Origin: Undaria pinnatifida
Taxonomy: Eukaryota > Sar > Phaeophyceae > Laminariales > Alariaceae
NCBI GenBank assembly: GCA_012845835.1
Contig: JABAKD010000022.1
Span: 13,189,718-13,253,717, forward strand
Reading direction: 5' to 3'
DNA: 64,000 nt
Positions 52,138 to 62,304 of the stretch are shown piece by piece. The notes below the pieces were generated by a model that saw nothing but the letters and a program-made list of their open reading frames with translations, made no database searches and was not told where the DNA came from. The position numbers and the translations under genes were made by a program. How positions within the stretch are numbered: position 1 is the stretch's first letter; every line of letters begins with the position of its first letter.

Positions 52138-52839
52138 CTATGGAGCCAGGAACACGCGAAGAAAAGCAGTTGAAGGAAACGCAGACCCTGCAACAAGGCA
52201 AAAGCCACCCACCAAAAACCTGCCACGTACCGCCGGTGTGGCGGGGGGGGGCAGAAAAGGCTCTAGAACCTGCCGCATACCGCCGGTGTGGCGGGGGGGG
52301 GCAGGAAAGGCTCTACGAACCAGCCACAGAAAAGTTTCTATGGCGAGGCGAGCCCTCGTCGATATGGAGGGGAACACAGGCGCAAAGACAAGGCGGAAGT
52401 CATGCGAAAAACCTCCCGCGGACCACCGACATGGAGAGGAGTTGGACGAAGAAACGACAAATACCCGCGGTGGAAGGTGGCCGCACCTACAGCCCCGCAA
52501 GGGGGGGAAGTGCTTTGCCGAAAAAACAAAGTAGAACAAACACAACACACAAAAAAAAAGATGACATACAGGCCCGTACATAGTCCTGTACCACGTTACG
52601 CGCGAACAGGGTACCCTGGTCGATCCCCGACTCTGGGCTGAGGAGGGCGTCGGCAGGGCGAAATTGAACAACGACCAAAAAGCGACAGTCCTGCGCCTCA
52701 GATTGCGGCGTTTTACCCGAACCCTGGCCAGACATTGAGCAGGGGGTTCGGCAGGACGAAAGCAAAAATGGAAAGAACCGCCCCAAAACCAGACCAAGAC
52801 TCTCAGAACACCACAAACAACCCAAAGGTGAAGACTCAA
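52138..52839 (-). CDS. Putative extra ORF between integrase and 3' LTR of gypsy element 2
   Basis: A 233-codon open frame in the position where some retroelements carry an env-like or accessory ORF. It begins MSLHLWVVCGVLRVLVWFWG about 55 nt after the integrase stop. It includes a hydrophobic HLFFCVLCLFYFVF segment that could be membrane-spanning, and basic clusters (RVRVKRRNLRRR). The C-terminal part is translated from the C-rich tandem units (FPAPPRHTGGMRQVLEPFLP). Element 1 has the equivalent sequence with one frame change. No family recognised; could be fortuitous. Confidence 0.25.
   Translation of the reverse strand: MSLHLWVVCGVLRVLVWFWGGSFHFCFRPAEPPAQCLARVRVKRRNLRRRTVAFWSLFNFALPTPSSAQSRGSTRVPCSRVTWYRTMYGPVCHLFFCVLCLFYFVFSAKHFPPLRGCRCGHLPPRVFVVSSSNSSPCRWSAGGFSHDFRLVFAPVFPSISTRARLAIETFLWLVRRAFPAPPRHTGGMRQVLEPFLPPPATPAVRGRFLVGGFCLVAGSAFPSTAFLRVFLAP
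52230..52320. repeat. Tandem ~50-bp units in the 3' region of gypsy element 2
   Basis: ACCGCCGGTGTGGCGGGGGG plus GCAGAAAAGGCTCTAGAACC-type units occur twice, with G8-9 runs. The same two-unit array is in element 1 at about 45035-45135. Confidence 0.8.
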
Positions 52840-52894
52840 ACCTCATAACCCAAACAAAATGAAGAACTATCGAGGAGCGGTGGCGGCTTGAAAG

Positions 52895-53208
52895 TCAACT
52901 GGCCACGGCCGCGCCTCGAGACTCATCTACGTTACGCGGGATCCCCCGAGGAAACGCGCTGGCGATGTGAACTTGCAGGCACCAAGAGCCTCGTACGGCT
53001 CCCGTCGAAGTCGTGTAGCGCGCCGGGGGAAGAGGAAGTTTAATCGGTCCCGGGTCGTCCAGAAAGCGGACCAGGTATACCTTGCCCTCGGTAGTGCTCG
53101 CGCTGATTTTTCCAAGCCACCATAACCCATCGTCTCCTTTGTACCAAAAGTGGGCTCCCTTAGGAAGCACCGTGTCGTGGCGACGGAGCCAATCGGCGCA
53201 GGGAACAC
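52895..53208 (-). pseudogene. Gypsy element 2 integrase C-terminal Tudor-like domain
   Basis: LPKGAHFWYKGDDGLWWLGK, KVYLVRFLDDPGP and CLQVHIASAFPRG, ending at the same DESRGAAVAS stop as element 1. It is almost identical to element 1 although flanking parts of this copy are frame-broken. Confidence 0.7.
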
Positions 53209-53401
53209 AAGCGTAGCCCGGCGCTAGGAAACGTTCCCCGTTGTTGCGGGAAGAGAACTCGGGCCTCTCCGATCCGCATTCGGCGGTAGAGGCGGTTGGT
53301 TTGGCGGTGCTGGTCCGGGGTTCCGGTCCAATAACGCAAGATGTGCGAGCGGGAGAGGTAGAGTCAATTTCCCGCTCCCAGGAAGGTTCGGAGAGCCCCG
53401 T

Positions 53402-54040
53402 CTAATGCGTCTTGTATATCACCGCGATGATGCACCTCGCCCCCGTACCGACAGATGACCGGTGATTTGCTCCACCTCCAGCCGTTGGAGGGAGGTCGAA
53501 ACGTCGTCTTGAGTGACGTGGTACGGCAAAGATTTCTTGGAAAAATTGTTGAGCACGTACTGCGTCAGCCCCGCCGGTAGGTATTTGGGCATGTCCCCGC
53601 TGTCGTGGAGGTTGGCGCAGGTTTTGCAGTGCTCGATGGCCACACGCCAACGAGCGTCCGAACCGGGCAGGTCGGAAGGGAGATCCAAATAGAGGAGGTT
53701 GCTCCCCAGCGGCGAACCGTCCGGGGTCTCGGCGGCGGAGCAAACACCGATTGCCAGGATCTTGTATGGGCCCGTCCGGTTAAGCGCGAGTTTGGCCGTG
53801 AGTACCTTGGCGTCGGTGTTCGCCTTCACACCCTGGCGGATGGTGGAGGCAGAGCTGTACCCCCAAGCCCAACCACTCGACCACCCGTAGCGAAGGTAGG
53901 TGCTGGACGCAGCGCGTCGGCGAGGATGGAGTTTCTGCGGTTAACACGAGAAACGGTGAGGGCGTGGTGTGCGCGGACAATGCCATTCGCGCGCTTTTGC
54001 CGGTCGGTGGCCAAATCGCAATAGGCCAGGTGGTCACGGG
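53402..54040 (-). pseudogene. Gypsy element 2 integrase C-terminal region and chromodomain remnant
   Basis: Frames include KANTDAKVLTAKLALNRTGP, LGSNLLYLDLPSDLPGSDAR, YVLNNFSKKSLPYHVTQDDV and LQRLEVEQITGHLSVRGRG, after which the chromodomain frame breaks. Confidence 0.75.
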
Positions 54041-54162
54041 CTTTGGTGTCCCACGACGCCAGTGCGGTCGAAAACCGTCAGGGGAAGATGTGGGCGTCTG
54101 CCCATGTGGACCTCGTTGGGCGCCAGACCCGTCGCCGCGCTGACGGAATTGTTATGATCGAA

Positions 54163-55234
54163 TTAGACGTGGGGCATATGCAAGTGCCAATCGTCTCGTC
54201 GCTCGTTGACGACCATAGCCAGAATTTGGGCCATAGTGTGGTTTACCCGCTCAACGCCCCCGTTACAGTTGGGATTATAGGAGCTTGTAGCAAGCTTGTG
54301 CACACCCAACAGCTGATATACAGCTTGTGAAAGCTTGGAGCAGAACTGCAGGCCGTTGTCCGAGAGTATGGTGCGCGGGCACCCCCACAAGGGGATGTAT
54401 TGGTTCACCAGGATATTGGCTGTACCTCCGCGATGAACACAGCGGCAGTGACGGGGAACATGTCGGCCCGACGACTGAAGCGATCGGTGAACAGCAAGAT
54501 GTAGGTGTTGCCTCGTGGTGTGACAGGGAGGGGGCCGAAGTAGTCAACACTGACGGACACCTGGACCTTCCGGTAGAGGCAGTGAGATGATTGGCCAGCG
54601 GACAGTCAGCCGTGGGATTTTCTGCGCTTGGCACTTCAAGCAGTGGCGAAGCCACCACATTCATGCCAACCCACCAATAAAACCGCTCCAGCATGCGCAG
54701 CGTGCGCGTGGTGCCAAGATGGCAAGAGGTCGTCGAATGACAAGCTTGCCTGATCCAAGGGTGCATGAGCAGGGGGACGTAGATGCGAATCGGCTCGTCG
54801 TTTAACAAACAAACAGCTCGCTTCACAGAGTTGGGTTTGTCAGACATTGTCGGTGGCAGTGTCGGGTTACGGACGAGTAGGACGACGTCGTCGTCAGTTG
54901 TATGTAGTTGACCCTTGTCCGCCAGCTCCTGGATGTTTGAGAGGGATGAACGTTTGTTCGGGGGGTAGCACGTCAAAAAATCGGGCGGCAGGGCCGATGG
55001 CCGGCCGATAGAGATGTAACGCATCATGGCGTGGCACGTCGGCTCAGCGTGCTGCTCTCGCTTCCAATCGGCGTGTGAATTACGCGCGACGGAACCAGCA
55101 AACCGCAATTCAGCAGCGTCGCCGAGGGTGTCCGACCTTGTATGTGCAGTCAGCGTGTCACCAGGAGAAGGCGTGAGCCGTAAGAGAGGAGTTCCCATAG
55201 GTTCTGCGTGGTCACGGTCGGACGGAAGAGGCAC
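54163..55234 (-). pseudogene. Gypsy element 2 integrase core (frame-broken)
   Basis: The 55234-54275 frame carries the linker end and zinc-binding region (LADKGQLHTTDDDVVLLVRN, CHLGTTRTLRMLERFYWW). A deletion around 54650 removes the CTRWW...C segment. The 54408-54163 frame has ILSDNGLQFCSKL and NCNGGVERVNHTM, the second Asp and the Glu of the DDE triad. The first Asp lies in a shifted frame. Confidence 0.75.
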
Positions 55235-55515
55235 CGTGCGGACCGGCGGTCGGCAAGAGCAGGGGTCGCAGCGGCGGGCGGAGCCGGTCGCGGCCGTGAG
55301 ACTCGCGACGGGGTTGGTTGCAACTCGTCTGGAAGATGGGCGAGGGGCCCCGCCGGGCCCGAATTCATAATGTACAGCGGGGGCGCATTACCGGTTGCTG
55401 TCGCTGTTCGTCGGCGCGTCGTCGACGACGAAGGGGCTAGGTTGCCAAGCAAGGCAGAGACGGAGACAGTCGAACCGATGGTCGCGGCGGAGTCCATCTC
55501 CTGTGTAGAACTCCT

Positions 55516-56178
55516 TCATAGAGGAGTCGGCTGTGCGACGTGCGTCGCTGCAGCCAGGGATTCTGCGGAGCCCGCGCCGCCCTTAACGGGTACGGCAAAA
55601 GTCGAAGCGAGAACGGTGTCAGCAGCAGGCGAAATAGACCCGCGGCCGGTACAGCCTTCGGTGGTGGCGACGGATGCAGAAACACGAGCGACGAACCTCC
55701 CCGGGGGAGCAGGAAGCCCGTCAATCCTTATACGTGGTTCGTGTGTGCGAAAATCGTGAAGTGCGGTAGAGGTGAGAGGAAGCCCACCCAAGGCAGCATA
55801 TTCGGTGCGGGGCACGAGCCCACCCAAGACAGTGTTTTCGGCGAGGGGCACGAGTTCACCCAAGGCAGTGCGTTCGGTGCGGGGCACGAGTCCACCCAAA
55901 GCAGTGCTTGCGGTGCTGGGCACGAGTCCACCCAAACCGACTCCTGGGATCGACGAGGAGGGAGCGCGCAGCCCTCCGGTCCTTAGGAGGTAGATACCGT
56001 TATCTCCAACGGGGTTGGGGCTTGTCAACCCCACGGAGTTGAAGCTTGTCAAGCCACTGTAGTCGTACTCCATAGCGGCTCTGGCAAGCGGGTCAGAAAA
56101 ATCGGCGACGCCGTTGGCGCTGCCTTTGCGGTACTCGAGTGTGCAATCGAACGCGGTTGAGGGTCCCCACTTTGCCAA
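55516..56178 (-). pseudogene. Gypsy element 2 RNase H end and linker
   Basis: LEYRKGSANGVADF is the RNase H tail, followed by the linker in one frame through HDFRTHEPRIRIDGLPAPPG and ARVSASVATTEG. This region shows that the equivalent junction in element 1 is frame-shifted. Confidence 0.7.
55783..55926. repeat. 36-bp minisatellite inside gypsy element 2 coding region
   Basis: Four in-frame copies of a 36-bp unit (plus strand CCCACCCAAGGCAG...GGGGCACGAG) encoding 12-residue LGGLVPRTERTA-type repeats. Element 1 has a single unit at about 48616-48651. Confidence 0.9.
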
Positions 56179-56440
56179 TGCTCTCCTGTGTCTTGTGGCC
56201 GGAGGATACGCGGAACTTTATCCCCCACAGTACCCTCGGAGGCGTTTGGGAGCTCAAACAATGCTGCCGGTCCCCAAACCTCGAGGAGTCCAGTGCCTCT
56301 CCGAGTCGAGCATTGCTCGACTGATATACGCGATTTTCATAGTGAACGAAACGTCGTTCAGCGTCACAGTACCCCCGACGAAGCAGGGGCCGTGTTCTGA
56401 CAGCGCAGGGTTAGGGCTGACGTCAGAAGCTATCTCCAAA
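56049..56440 (-). pseudogene. Gypsy element 2 RNase H remnant
   Basis: IAYISRAMLDSERHWTPRGL and GTGSIV match PIAYISRATLDSERHWTPLD of element 1; downstream frames match the YLWGTKFRIFSDHK region with deletions. The whole RT is missing. Confidence 0.65.
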
Positions 56441-57099
56441 CCTTCACGGCTTTTAGTTGGCCAACGCGCCCGACAAATAGGTCGGAAACTCCGAAGGGGA
56501 AGCTTTGCGAGCGCTGGCCGCTGTTAACAGCCCGGCCGCGGCGCGGACGAGATTTCTTGGTTTTTGCATTCGCAGTGCAGGTGCGGAACCGACTAGGGGA
56601 GGCCGGGTGCACCGACCCGGTCTCGCTGTCGCGAATAGCTTCGCCAACGGCAGAAAGTGCATCACCGAGCTAATTTTTCCTCTCACTAGCATGGGTTGTT
56701 GGCCCTGGGATCATCCGCCCGGAGACCAATGCCCCTCACTGGATCCAGAGGGCTGAATTCAGCCAGAAGCTTGTTGTCAGAGCTCAAAAGGTGATTTTTT
56801 TATGGCTAAATTCTGCATGAATTTGTCGTAGGTGCCAGATAACACGGCATTTTGCTTCTCCTTGTCCCCAACACCGGAGTCAAAGTCGCACACGCCTCGA
56901 CCGATGCGTTTGCGTGTGCTTGGACTAGGCGACGACATGATGAGCTCCGCTGCTCGATGATCTTGGAAAAGCCTGGTCTTTTCGGCCGTCATGTACTGCT
57001 CCGCGCAAGAATATGGCACGTCGTCTACGACAAACGACGAAGGGGACCACGTTGAAAATAGGACGGGGGCTGCCAGAACAATACCACTTTGTCTGTGGA

Positions 57100-57720
57100 G
57101 TATTCGAGAGAAGGGTCAAAAGCCGTGTTGGAATTTGTGCCTACAATGTCCCCTTCCGGAAACACCAGGCTTCGAGAGCACGACGCGTATCCAAACCCGT
57201 GGTTTCTCGCCTCGGGTCGTCTTCGCTCGTTGGCGGAAAAACGCGAGAATCCGCTATAACTGCGCCCGAATATGGCAAAAACCGACGGTGCCAACCCGTC
57301 GGTAGCCTCGTTGGACATTTGGGTCTACAATGTCGCCTTCTGGGAACGCCAACCCTCGGCTCTTTGGGCCTATTATGTCCCCTTGCGGGAGCACCAGGCC
57401 TCGGGAGCATGATGCGAATCTTAACCCGCGGTTTCTCGCATCGGGCCCTCTCCAATCGCTGGCGGAAACTCGTAAGAAACCGCCCTCACTGCACCCGGAA
57501 AAGAGCCCGACACCGACGGTGCCAACCCGTCGGTAGCCTCGTTGGGCATTTGGGTCTGCAATGTCTCCCTCTGGGAACACCAATCCTCGGAACTTTGGAC
57601 CTGCAGTGTCTCCCTCAGGAACACCAAGCCTCGGGAGCACGACGCGAGTCCGAACCCACGGTTTCTCGCGTCGTGGCCTCTTCGCTCTTTGACGTATAAT
57701 TTCAAGAAAACTGTCCTAAC
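57100..57720. repeat. Higher-order tandem repeat in gypsy element 2, about 240-bp unit
   Basis: About two and a half units with landmarks GACGGTGCCAACCCGTCGGT (57281 and 57518), TCGGTAGCCTCGTTGG, and TTCTCGC(A/C/G)TCGG. Within each, a ~45-bp sub-repeat encodes RGLVFPEGDIADPN-type peptides on the minus strand in changing frames. Located between gag-like and RNase H parts, a region absent from element 1. Confidence 0.8.
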
Positions 57721-58499
57721 TGCGCCCGAAGGGACAGAGGCTCTGAGCTGTTTTTGCTTGACGAGAGGCGCGATTCTTCCGCAAATTTACGGGAATAGCG
57801 TCCAGTTGATCAGGCTGGAGGCCGTGGCGTCATCCTCATTGCCGAGTTTATGCCGCGGCTGAGGGAAACGGCGCTGGGAGCGCGGTTCCGTCGCCGAACT
57901 CAAACCATGACCGAGAGGAACATTGCTGGAAACGCGCGTTCTCGCCGTCGAAAAAAAAATCTGGCTGGAGGAAACCATACTCGAAACGCTAGTTCCTGCC
58001 GCCGGTACTACGCCGTGAGGATCGTCCGCAGACGGCGTAGGAGCCCGTGGGCTCTTGACAGAGGCAATCTGTGCTGCGTTATTGGACAGGCTAGCAACAG
58101 GAACACGAGCATCTTCTAAAACCAAAGAGGTGTCCCCGACAGTGTTGTCGACGGTGCCGTACCGCCGTCGAGCTGTCCATTGCCGGTACGGAATGTGCCG
58201 GGCTGGCGCGCGTGAGTATTTCCGCCCGGGTTATGGGCGGCTCCAAAGCGCATTCGAGGAGCAGGAGCGGGGGCAGAAGAGGCGGGCGAGCGCGGGATGC
58301 CACCATGGTGATCAGACGTGTATGTGATATCGTTTTGACAGTTTACCTTGCCCTGATCCTGGTGATACCCTCGCGATTGACCTGAAAGATGGCGACGAAT
58401 TTTCTTGTGGTTGTTGGGGCGAAAATATTTGCCGTCTCGGCGGTATCAGACCATGCGTGCTTGCCAACGTCGGTGTGCGTCATCGTCGCCCAGTTGGCC

Positions 58500-58970
58500 A
58501 AGTTCAGGGTTCAATCAGCCACTCGCAATAATGAAAGGATGCCTACAATGCTTGAAGGAATGGTTGTCTTCATGGCAGTTGAGGCAAAGCCCCTGGTTTT
58601 CTCGGAGGGCATCAGCGCGAGGTGAAAGGAGGCCACTCTAAAAAGGGGAGGGTCGTCTGTCTTAAACGAGGCACTAACGGCGAAAATTTCTGCATAATGA
58701 TGTTCTTCTAGTGGCCAGCAGTTCGATGTGTGGTCAAGCCAAGGGTCAGATGAATCATTGATGGACATGACGGCTCGATCCCGTCTGCCACGAAAGCGAC
58801 TGGGACGGCACTCGGCCGTGGCCGCGCCCATGATCGGCGGCCCGGGGCTCCGACGGGGCGGATGACCGCGCTCCCGTCGAAGAAACAGGCAGAGAAAAAA
58901 GCGTTTCGCCGTTGACAGCAGGTGTCTTATTATGCGCTAACTCACTAAAAGCCCGCCACATAGCATCCAA
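58500..58970 (-). pseudogene. Gypsy element 2 gag-like region
   Basis: A frame starting MDAMWRAFSELAHNK opens 10 nt after the primer site. It overlaps another frame (58831-58511) with DPWLDHTSNCWPLEEHHYAE and FHLALMPSEKTRGFA, plausible for Ty3-type capsid but not diagnostic. No CCHC zinc knuckle could be found. Position is the main evidence. Confidence 0.4.
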
Positions 58971-58980
58971 CGAGGCGTAT

Positions 58981-58998
58981 GTCCTGCCGACGACGCCA
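58981..58998 (-). other. Primer-binding site of gypsy element 2 (tRNA-Ser, 18 nt)
   Basis: Plus strand GTCCTGCCGACGACGCCA is the 3' end of the same tRNA-Ser found at full length in element 1, 3 nt from the LTR. The match stops here, as expected for an ordinary primer site. Confidence 0.88.
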
Positions 58999-59001
58999 TA
59001 A

Positions 59002-59268
59002 TGGAAGAGTATAGGGGGGGGACACAGAGTGTCCCCTGCAGGTCTGCCAATTGAGCAGGTCTTCGGAGAGTGCTCACTTTCTTAGTCTTCGCAGAGATGT
59101 AGCTTTATTCGATTCCGCCAGAGCCCCGGATGGCTTCTGAGATCGGGGCACGTGCCTCCGATCTATTTCCTGACTGTCTCGAACATAAAACGCCAACCAT
59201 TATACGAAACCCATCCAAATTATCTCAATGCCGATAATTTGCAGGCCTTTCGAGGCCGTATCTTAACA
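59002..59268 (-). repeat. LTR-a, 5' LTR of gypsy element 2 (267 bp)
   Basis: TGGAAGAGTATAGG to GGCCGTATCTTAACA on the plus strand; visibly diverged from its partner at 51741-52009 by scattered substitutions and small indels, so the insertion is not recent. Confidence 0.88.
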
Positions 59269-59383
59269 GAATGAGGTGATATGACCTGTCTGTCTGGTAG
59301 TTAGTGTTCATCACTCCAGCAGATTTGATTGGAGGTGAGGCGGCGGCGGCGGGGGGGGGGGTGCGTGTGTGTGGTGATGGTGG

Positions 59384-59755
59384 TGTTATAAGGCTTAGTT
59401 TGGGTAAGCTATTGGTTAACCTTTTGCAAGTGGTCAAACGGAGTAATACCCTACTAATACCTTAACAAATGGCGTCGTCGACAGACCATGGGTTTTTGGG
59501 TCGTGGGTTCAAATCCCACATCCACCTCGAATAAACTTTTTCAGATTTTCCCCATGTCGAACTTGAAAAATACTCTCCCCGGTATCCCCAGGAAATGAAA
59601 CGGCTTGGATATCGACAGGTCCGCCCGTACATCCGGCCGACCTGGTATCCCGCCGTTTCAGGGGGTGAGAGTGTTATAAGGCGTAGTTTGGGTAAGCTAT
59701 TGGATAACCTTTCGCAAGTGATCAAACAGACTAATACCCCACTAATACCTTAACA
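59384..59755 (+). mobile_element. TRIM (terminal-repeat retrotransposon in miniature), 372 bp, structurally complete
   Basis: Two 84-bp LTR-b copies (59384-59467 and 59672-59755, both TGTTATAAGG to ACCTTAACA), a 2-nt spacer and primer site TGGCGTCGTCGACAG (59470-59484, tRNA-Ser 3' end), a 204-bp non-coding interior, and a polypurine tract GGGGGTGAGAG (59661-59671) touching the 3' LTR. GTGG flanks it on both sides (59380-59383, 59756-59759). A tRNA T-arm-like GTGGGTTCAAATCCCAC sits at 59503-59519. Non-autonomous; needs RT and integrase in trans. Confidence 0.9.
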
Positions 59756-59759
59756 GTGG

Positions 59760-60978
59760 TGATGGTGGCGGGGGACGGAGGTGGGTGCTAGCAAAATATT
59801 CTACCTACGTGTCACGTGCAGATGCCCACTATTTCAAAGATAAAGTATGACGTGGAAGGAGGACGCGGCGGGGAACGGAGGGTACGCACACCATTACCAC
59901 TAAAAATGCGTGCCAGGTATGATAGCTATTATTCAACAGGTGTGTGATCTTGAGGCTGAACTGGTATTTCACCCATATACAAGATGTATCATAGCTGAAG
60001 CAAGACTACCAGAACTTATAGTCGTACATGCGCCAAAAACAATAAAAGTGGAATAGAAAGTCAGCGTACGCAAGTAACAGACCCATACTGATACAAACGT
60101 TTTTATAAAACATTAAAGACGTCATCTGTGAGTACGACCGATTGAATGGTCGAAACTCAACTTTGCAAGCTGCGTGGTACGGCTATGTTTCGCTAATATA
60201 CAGTGTCAGTAGTTTTTATAAAAGTTGAAAAACGTCAGCTGTGAGTACGACCGATTGAATGATTGAAACTCAACTTCGCAAGCTGCGTGGTACATCTATG
60301 TTTCACTAATATACAGTAGTTGCATAAAATTTACGGAAGGTCGTTCGCGCGTGTTGCATGTTTGATGTTCGTGAAAGATATTATAGTCTAGGTCGGTCAC
60401 TCCCGTGGATGTTGTCAGGGTCATCAATGATTCAGGACAACATTTTTAGATTCGCACGCGGCGGAAACCGGTTTCGCCGCATGCCATCCGTAAGATCTGC
60501 GGAAGCAAACCTCTGGCGGCGTTGTATTCGTTGTATTTTGATTTTTCTGACAGATGAGTTATCGCAGCAGTCGTGCTCGCACGGGGGGATTTCATGGGTG
60601 TACGAACTCACTAACTCGTCGATCTACTACCTCATGACCTACCGCTAGTGCTTGCTGCTGCATCAAAATCACGCGCGGTGTGGGCAAAGACTCGGCAAGC
60701 CTCGGGGGAGGAAAAGAGGGAGGCAAGGCGAGAGGCGGAGCGAGGCGGGCGCAAGAATACACGCAGTCTTCATATAGTAGCTAAACTATACCGGTCTCGG
60801 GTGCGCTCATTGTTTGCAGCTCTACTATTATATCACCATCATTGGCGTACGTTGTTGTGCGGCTGCTGCTTGTTGCGCTACCATTCGGTGAGAAGAGGGG
60901 TCATTACTTGTAGTGCGGAATTTCGTGATGACAAGTTGAAAAGAGATACTCGTATAAATGTTGTCTTAATAATATACA
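59760..60978. other. Intergenic stretch with a tandem duplication
   Basis: A ~108-bp direct duplication at about 60100-60316 is described separately. A 96-codon ORF at 60358-60648 has no recognisable features. Nothing else stands out. Confidence 0.55.
60100..60316. repeat. Tandem duplication (~108 bp) containing the dispersed-repeat core
   Basis: GAGTACGACCGATTGAATG, CGAAACTCAACTTTGCAAGC and CTAATATACAGT occur in the same order at about 60131-60208 and 60241-60316. The CGAAACTCA...TGCAAGCTG core is shared with 26199, 29903 and 35745. Confidence 0.8.
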
Positions 60979-61129
60979 CAAGGGCGTCCGGAAAAAAATT
61001 CCTGGACCCTCGCCCTACCAACCCCCCCCCCTACCCCCCCCCCAAAAGTCCCTATTTTCATTTTTTTTCCCCCTCAAACTAGACATGTATTTCCCAGGCT
61101 TGTAGGGTCTTAGGTCGTCATTTGATCAG

Positions 61130-61390
61130 CAAGATGTTGTGGAAACAGTGCGCACGAGCCCAAACGAGCCATATATCCTCCGTGGGCTGCTTTGTGTGCT
61201 TCACAAACATGCGTTTGGATTGGCTTGGATGCTGCATTGTTGGAGGTGTGCTGGGAAACAATGCGCGCGAGCGAGCCCAAACGAGCCACATATATATATC
61301 ATCATCATGAGTGGTCTGTTCTCCGTGCTTCACAAACAAACATGCGGTTGGGCATTGTTGGCAGTGTTGGAGGTGCGCTTGAGTTAGGTA
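61130..61390. repeat. Direct repeat, about 118-bp unit
   Basis: GAGCCCAAACGAGCCA, TGTGCTTCACAAACA/CGTGCTTCACAAACA and GTTGGAGGTG recur in order at about 61157-61240 and 61275-61375. Confidence 0.8.
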
Positions 61391-61788
61391 TGGGAGTTGA
61401 TGCAATATATTATATGTGCAAGTTATTGGCACGTTGGCGTTGGCACTGATATGAACTTGTTACATTGTGTTACATGAAATGATACTACTACCTTCTTGTT
61501 TCGAACCGTTCTTGGCCCTCCCGAATCCAACCCCCTCCCCCCTCTCTCTGAAGAAGTGAGGGCAGAGCACACGTTGGAGTCCATGACAATGAATGTTTGC
61601 GCAGATCCTCCAGCTACCTCGACAAGCAGGTTGTTGTGTGGCCGTTGCAGGACACACAGTAGTGTAGTGGTCGCTGCTGTCAGAAACCAATAGAACATGG
61701 TTCGTGGCTACCGCCCGCTCTGGCCGCACACCTACCCGAGCGGAGCCGCTTCTTACTACTGCGCCGCCGACCTCTGCTACTTGTTGAG

Positions 61789-62304
61789 TCAGGTCTCCTC
61801 CCACCTCCGCTTCTTACTTAGCGGCCGACCTCTGCTACTTCTAGCCGTGAAGTTGCCAGATGATGAGCCCCCGCCCGCCCCTCCCTCATCCCCGCCCGCT
61901 TCTTCTTCCTCCTCTTCCTCGTCCTCGTCCTCCTCGTCCTCCTCGTCGTCCTCCTCGTCGTCTTCCTCCTCCTCGTCCTCCCCTTCCTCCTCCTCCTCCT
62001 CGTCGTCGTCGTCGTCCTCCTCCTTTTCCTCCTCCTCCTCCTCCTCCTCCTCCTCCTCCTCCTCCTCCTCCTCCTCCTCCTCCTCTTCCATGGAGGAATC
62101 GCCCGAGCTGTCGGGGGATTGTGCGGGACCTGCGCGGCCACTCTTTTCTGTTGACGTGGTTGCTACCTCCTTGCTCCGACGCTTCTTTCGCTTTAGATCA
62201 GTGTTGAAGAGGCCTCTCACGGCTTTCTTCTCGAGCTCGGTGACAACAATACTCTCAAGAAACTGCTGGCCTGCTGAAAAACCGTTCGGTTCACCCAAGT
62301 TCAC
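61789..62304 (-). CDS. Hypothetical Glu-rich protein ORF inside the inverted-repeat element
   Basis: 171-codon frame starting MNLGEPNGFSAGQQFLESIV. Residues 1-60 look like ordinary protein with a basic cluster LKRKKRRSK that could be a nuclear localisation signal. A long Glu tract follows (from about residue 73, TCC/TCG-type repeat on the plus strand), then an acidic Glu/Asp segment and a Gly/Ser/Arg tail ending SKKRRWEET. The upstream minus-strand context TATGTAG before GTGAAC could be an acceptor, so it may be an exon. Acidic tracts of this kind are common in chromatin proteins, but function is unknown; the repeat alone can keep a frame open. Confidence 0.35.
   Translation of the reverse strand: MNLGEPNGFSAGQQFLESIVVTELEKKAVRGLFNTDLKRKKRRSKEVATTSTEKSGRAGPAQSPDSSGDSSMEEEEEEEEEEEEEEEEEEEEEKEEDDDDDEEEEEEGEDEEEEDDEEDDEEDEEDEDEEEEEEEAGGDEGGAGGGSSSGNFTARSSRGRPLSKKRRWEET
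61895..62095. repeat. TCC/TCG trinucleotide repeat
   Basis: Imperfect, then perfect CTC/TCC repeats (perfect part about 62030-62085). All frames across it are open, producing mirrored ORFs on both strands. Confidence 0.95.

Larger units (their letters stand above)
51741..59268 (-). mobile_element. Ty3/gypsy chromodomain retrotransposon, element 2 (LTR to LTR, decayed)
   Basis: Minus strand. 5' LTR-a 59002-59268, 3-nt spacer, primer site 58981-58998, gag-like frames (about 58970-58500), a minisatellite region (57100-57720), RNase H remnant (about 56440-56050; RT lost), linker with a 36-bp repeat, integrase (about 55234-53419), chromodomain, Tudor-like end (stop at 52895), 3' region, 3' LTR-a 51741-52009. 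Multiple frameshifts. No matching target duplication: flanks are CACAA on the left and GAATG on the right, so the ends may have been shuffled. Confidence 0.85.

Noticed and set aside
60358-60648. 96-codon plus-strand ORF
   Set aside because: No domain, signal or splice evidence; length is within chance expectation here.
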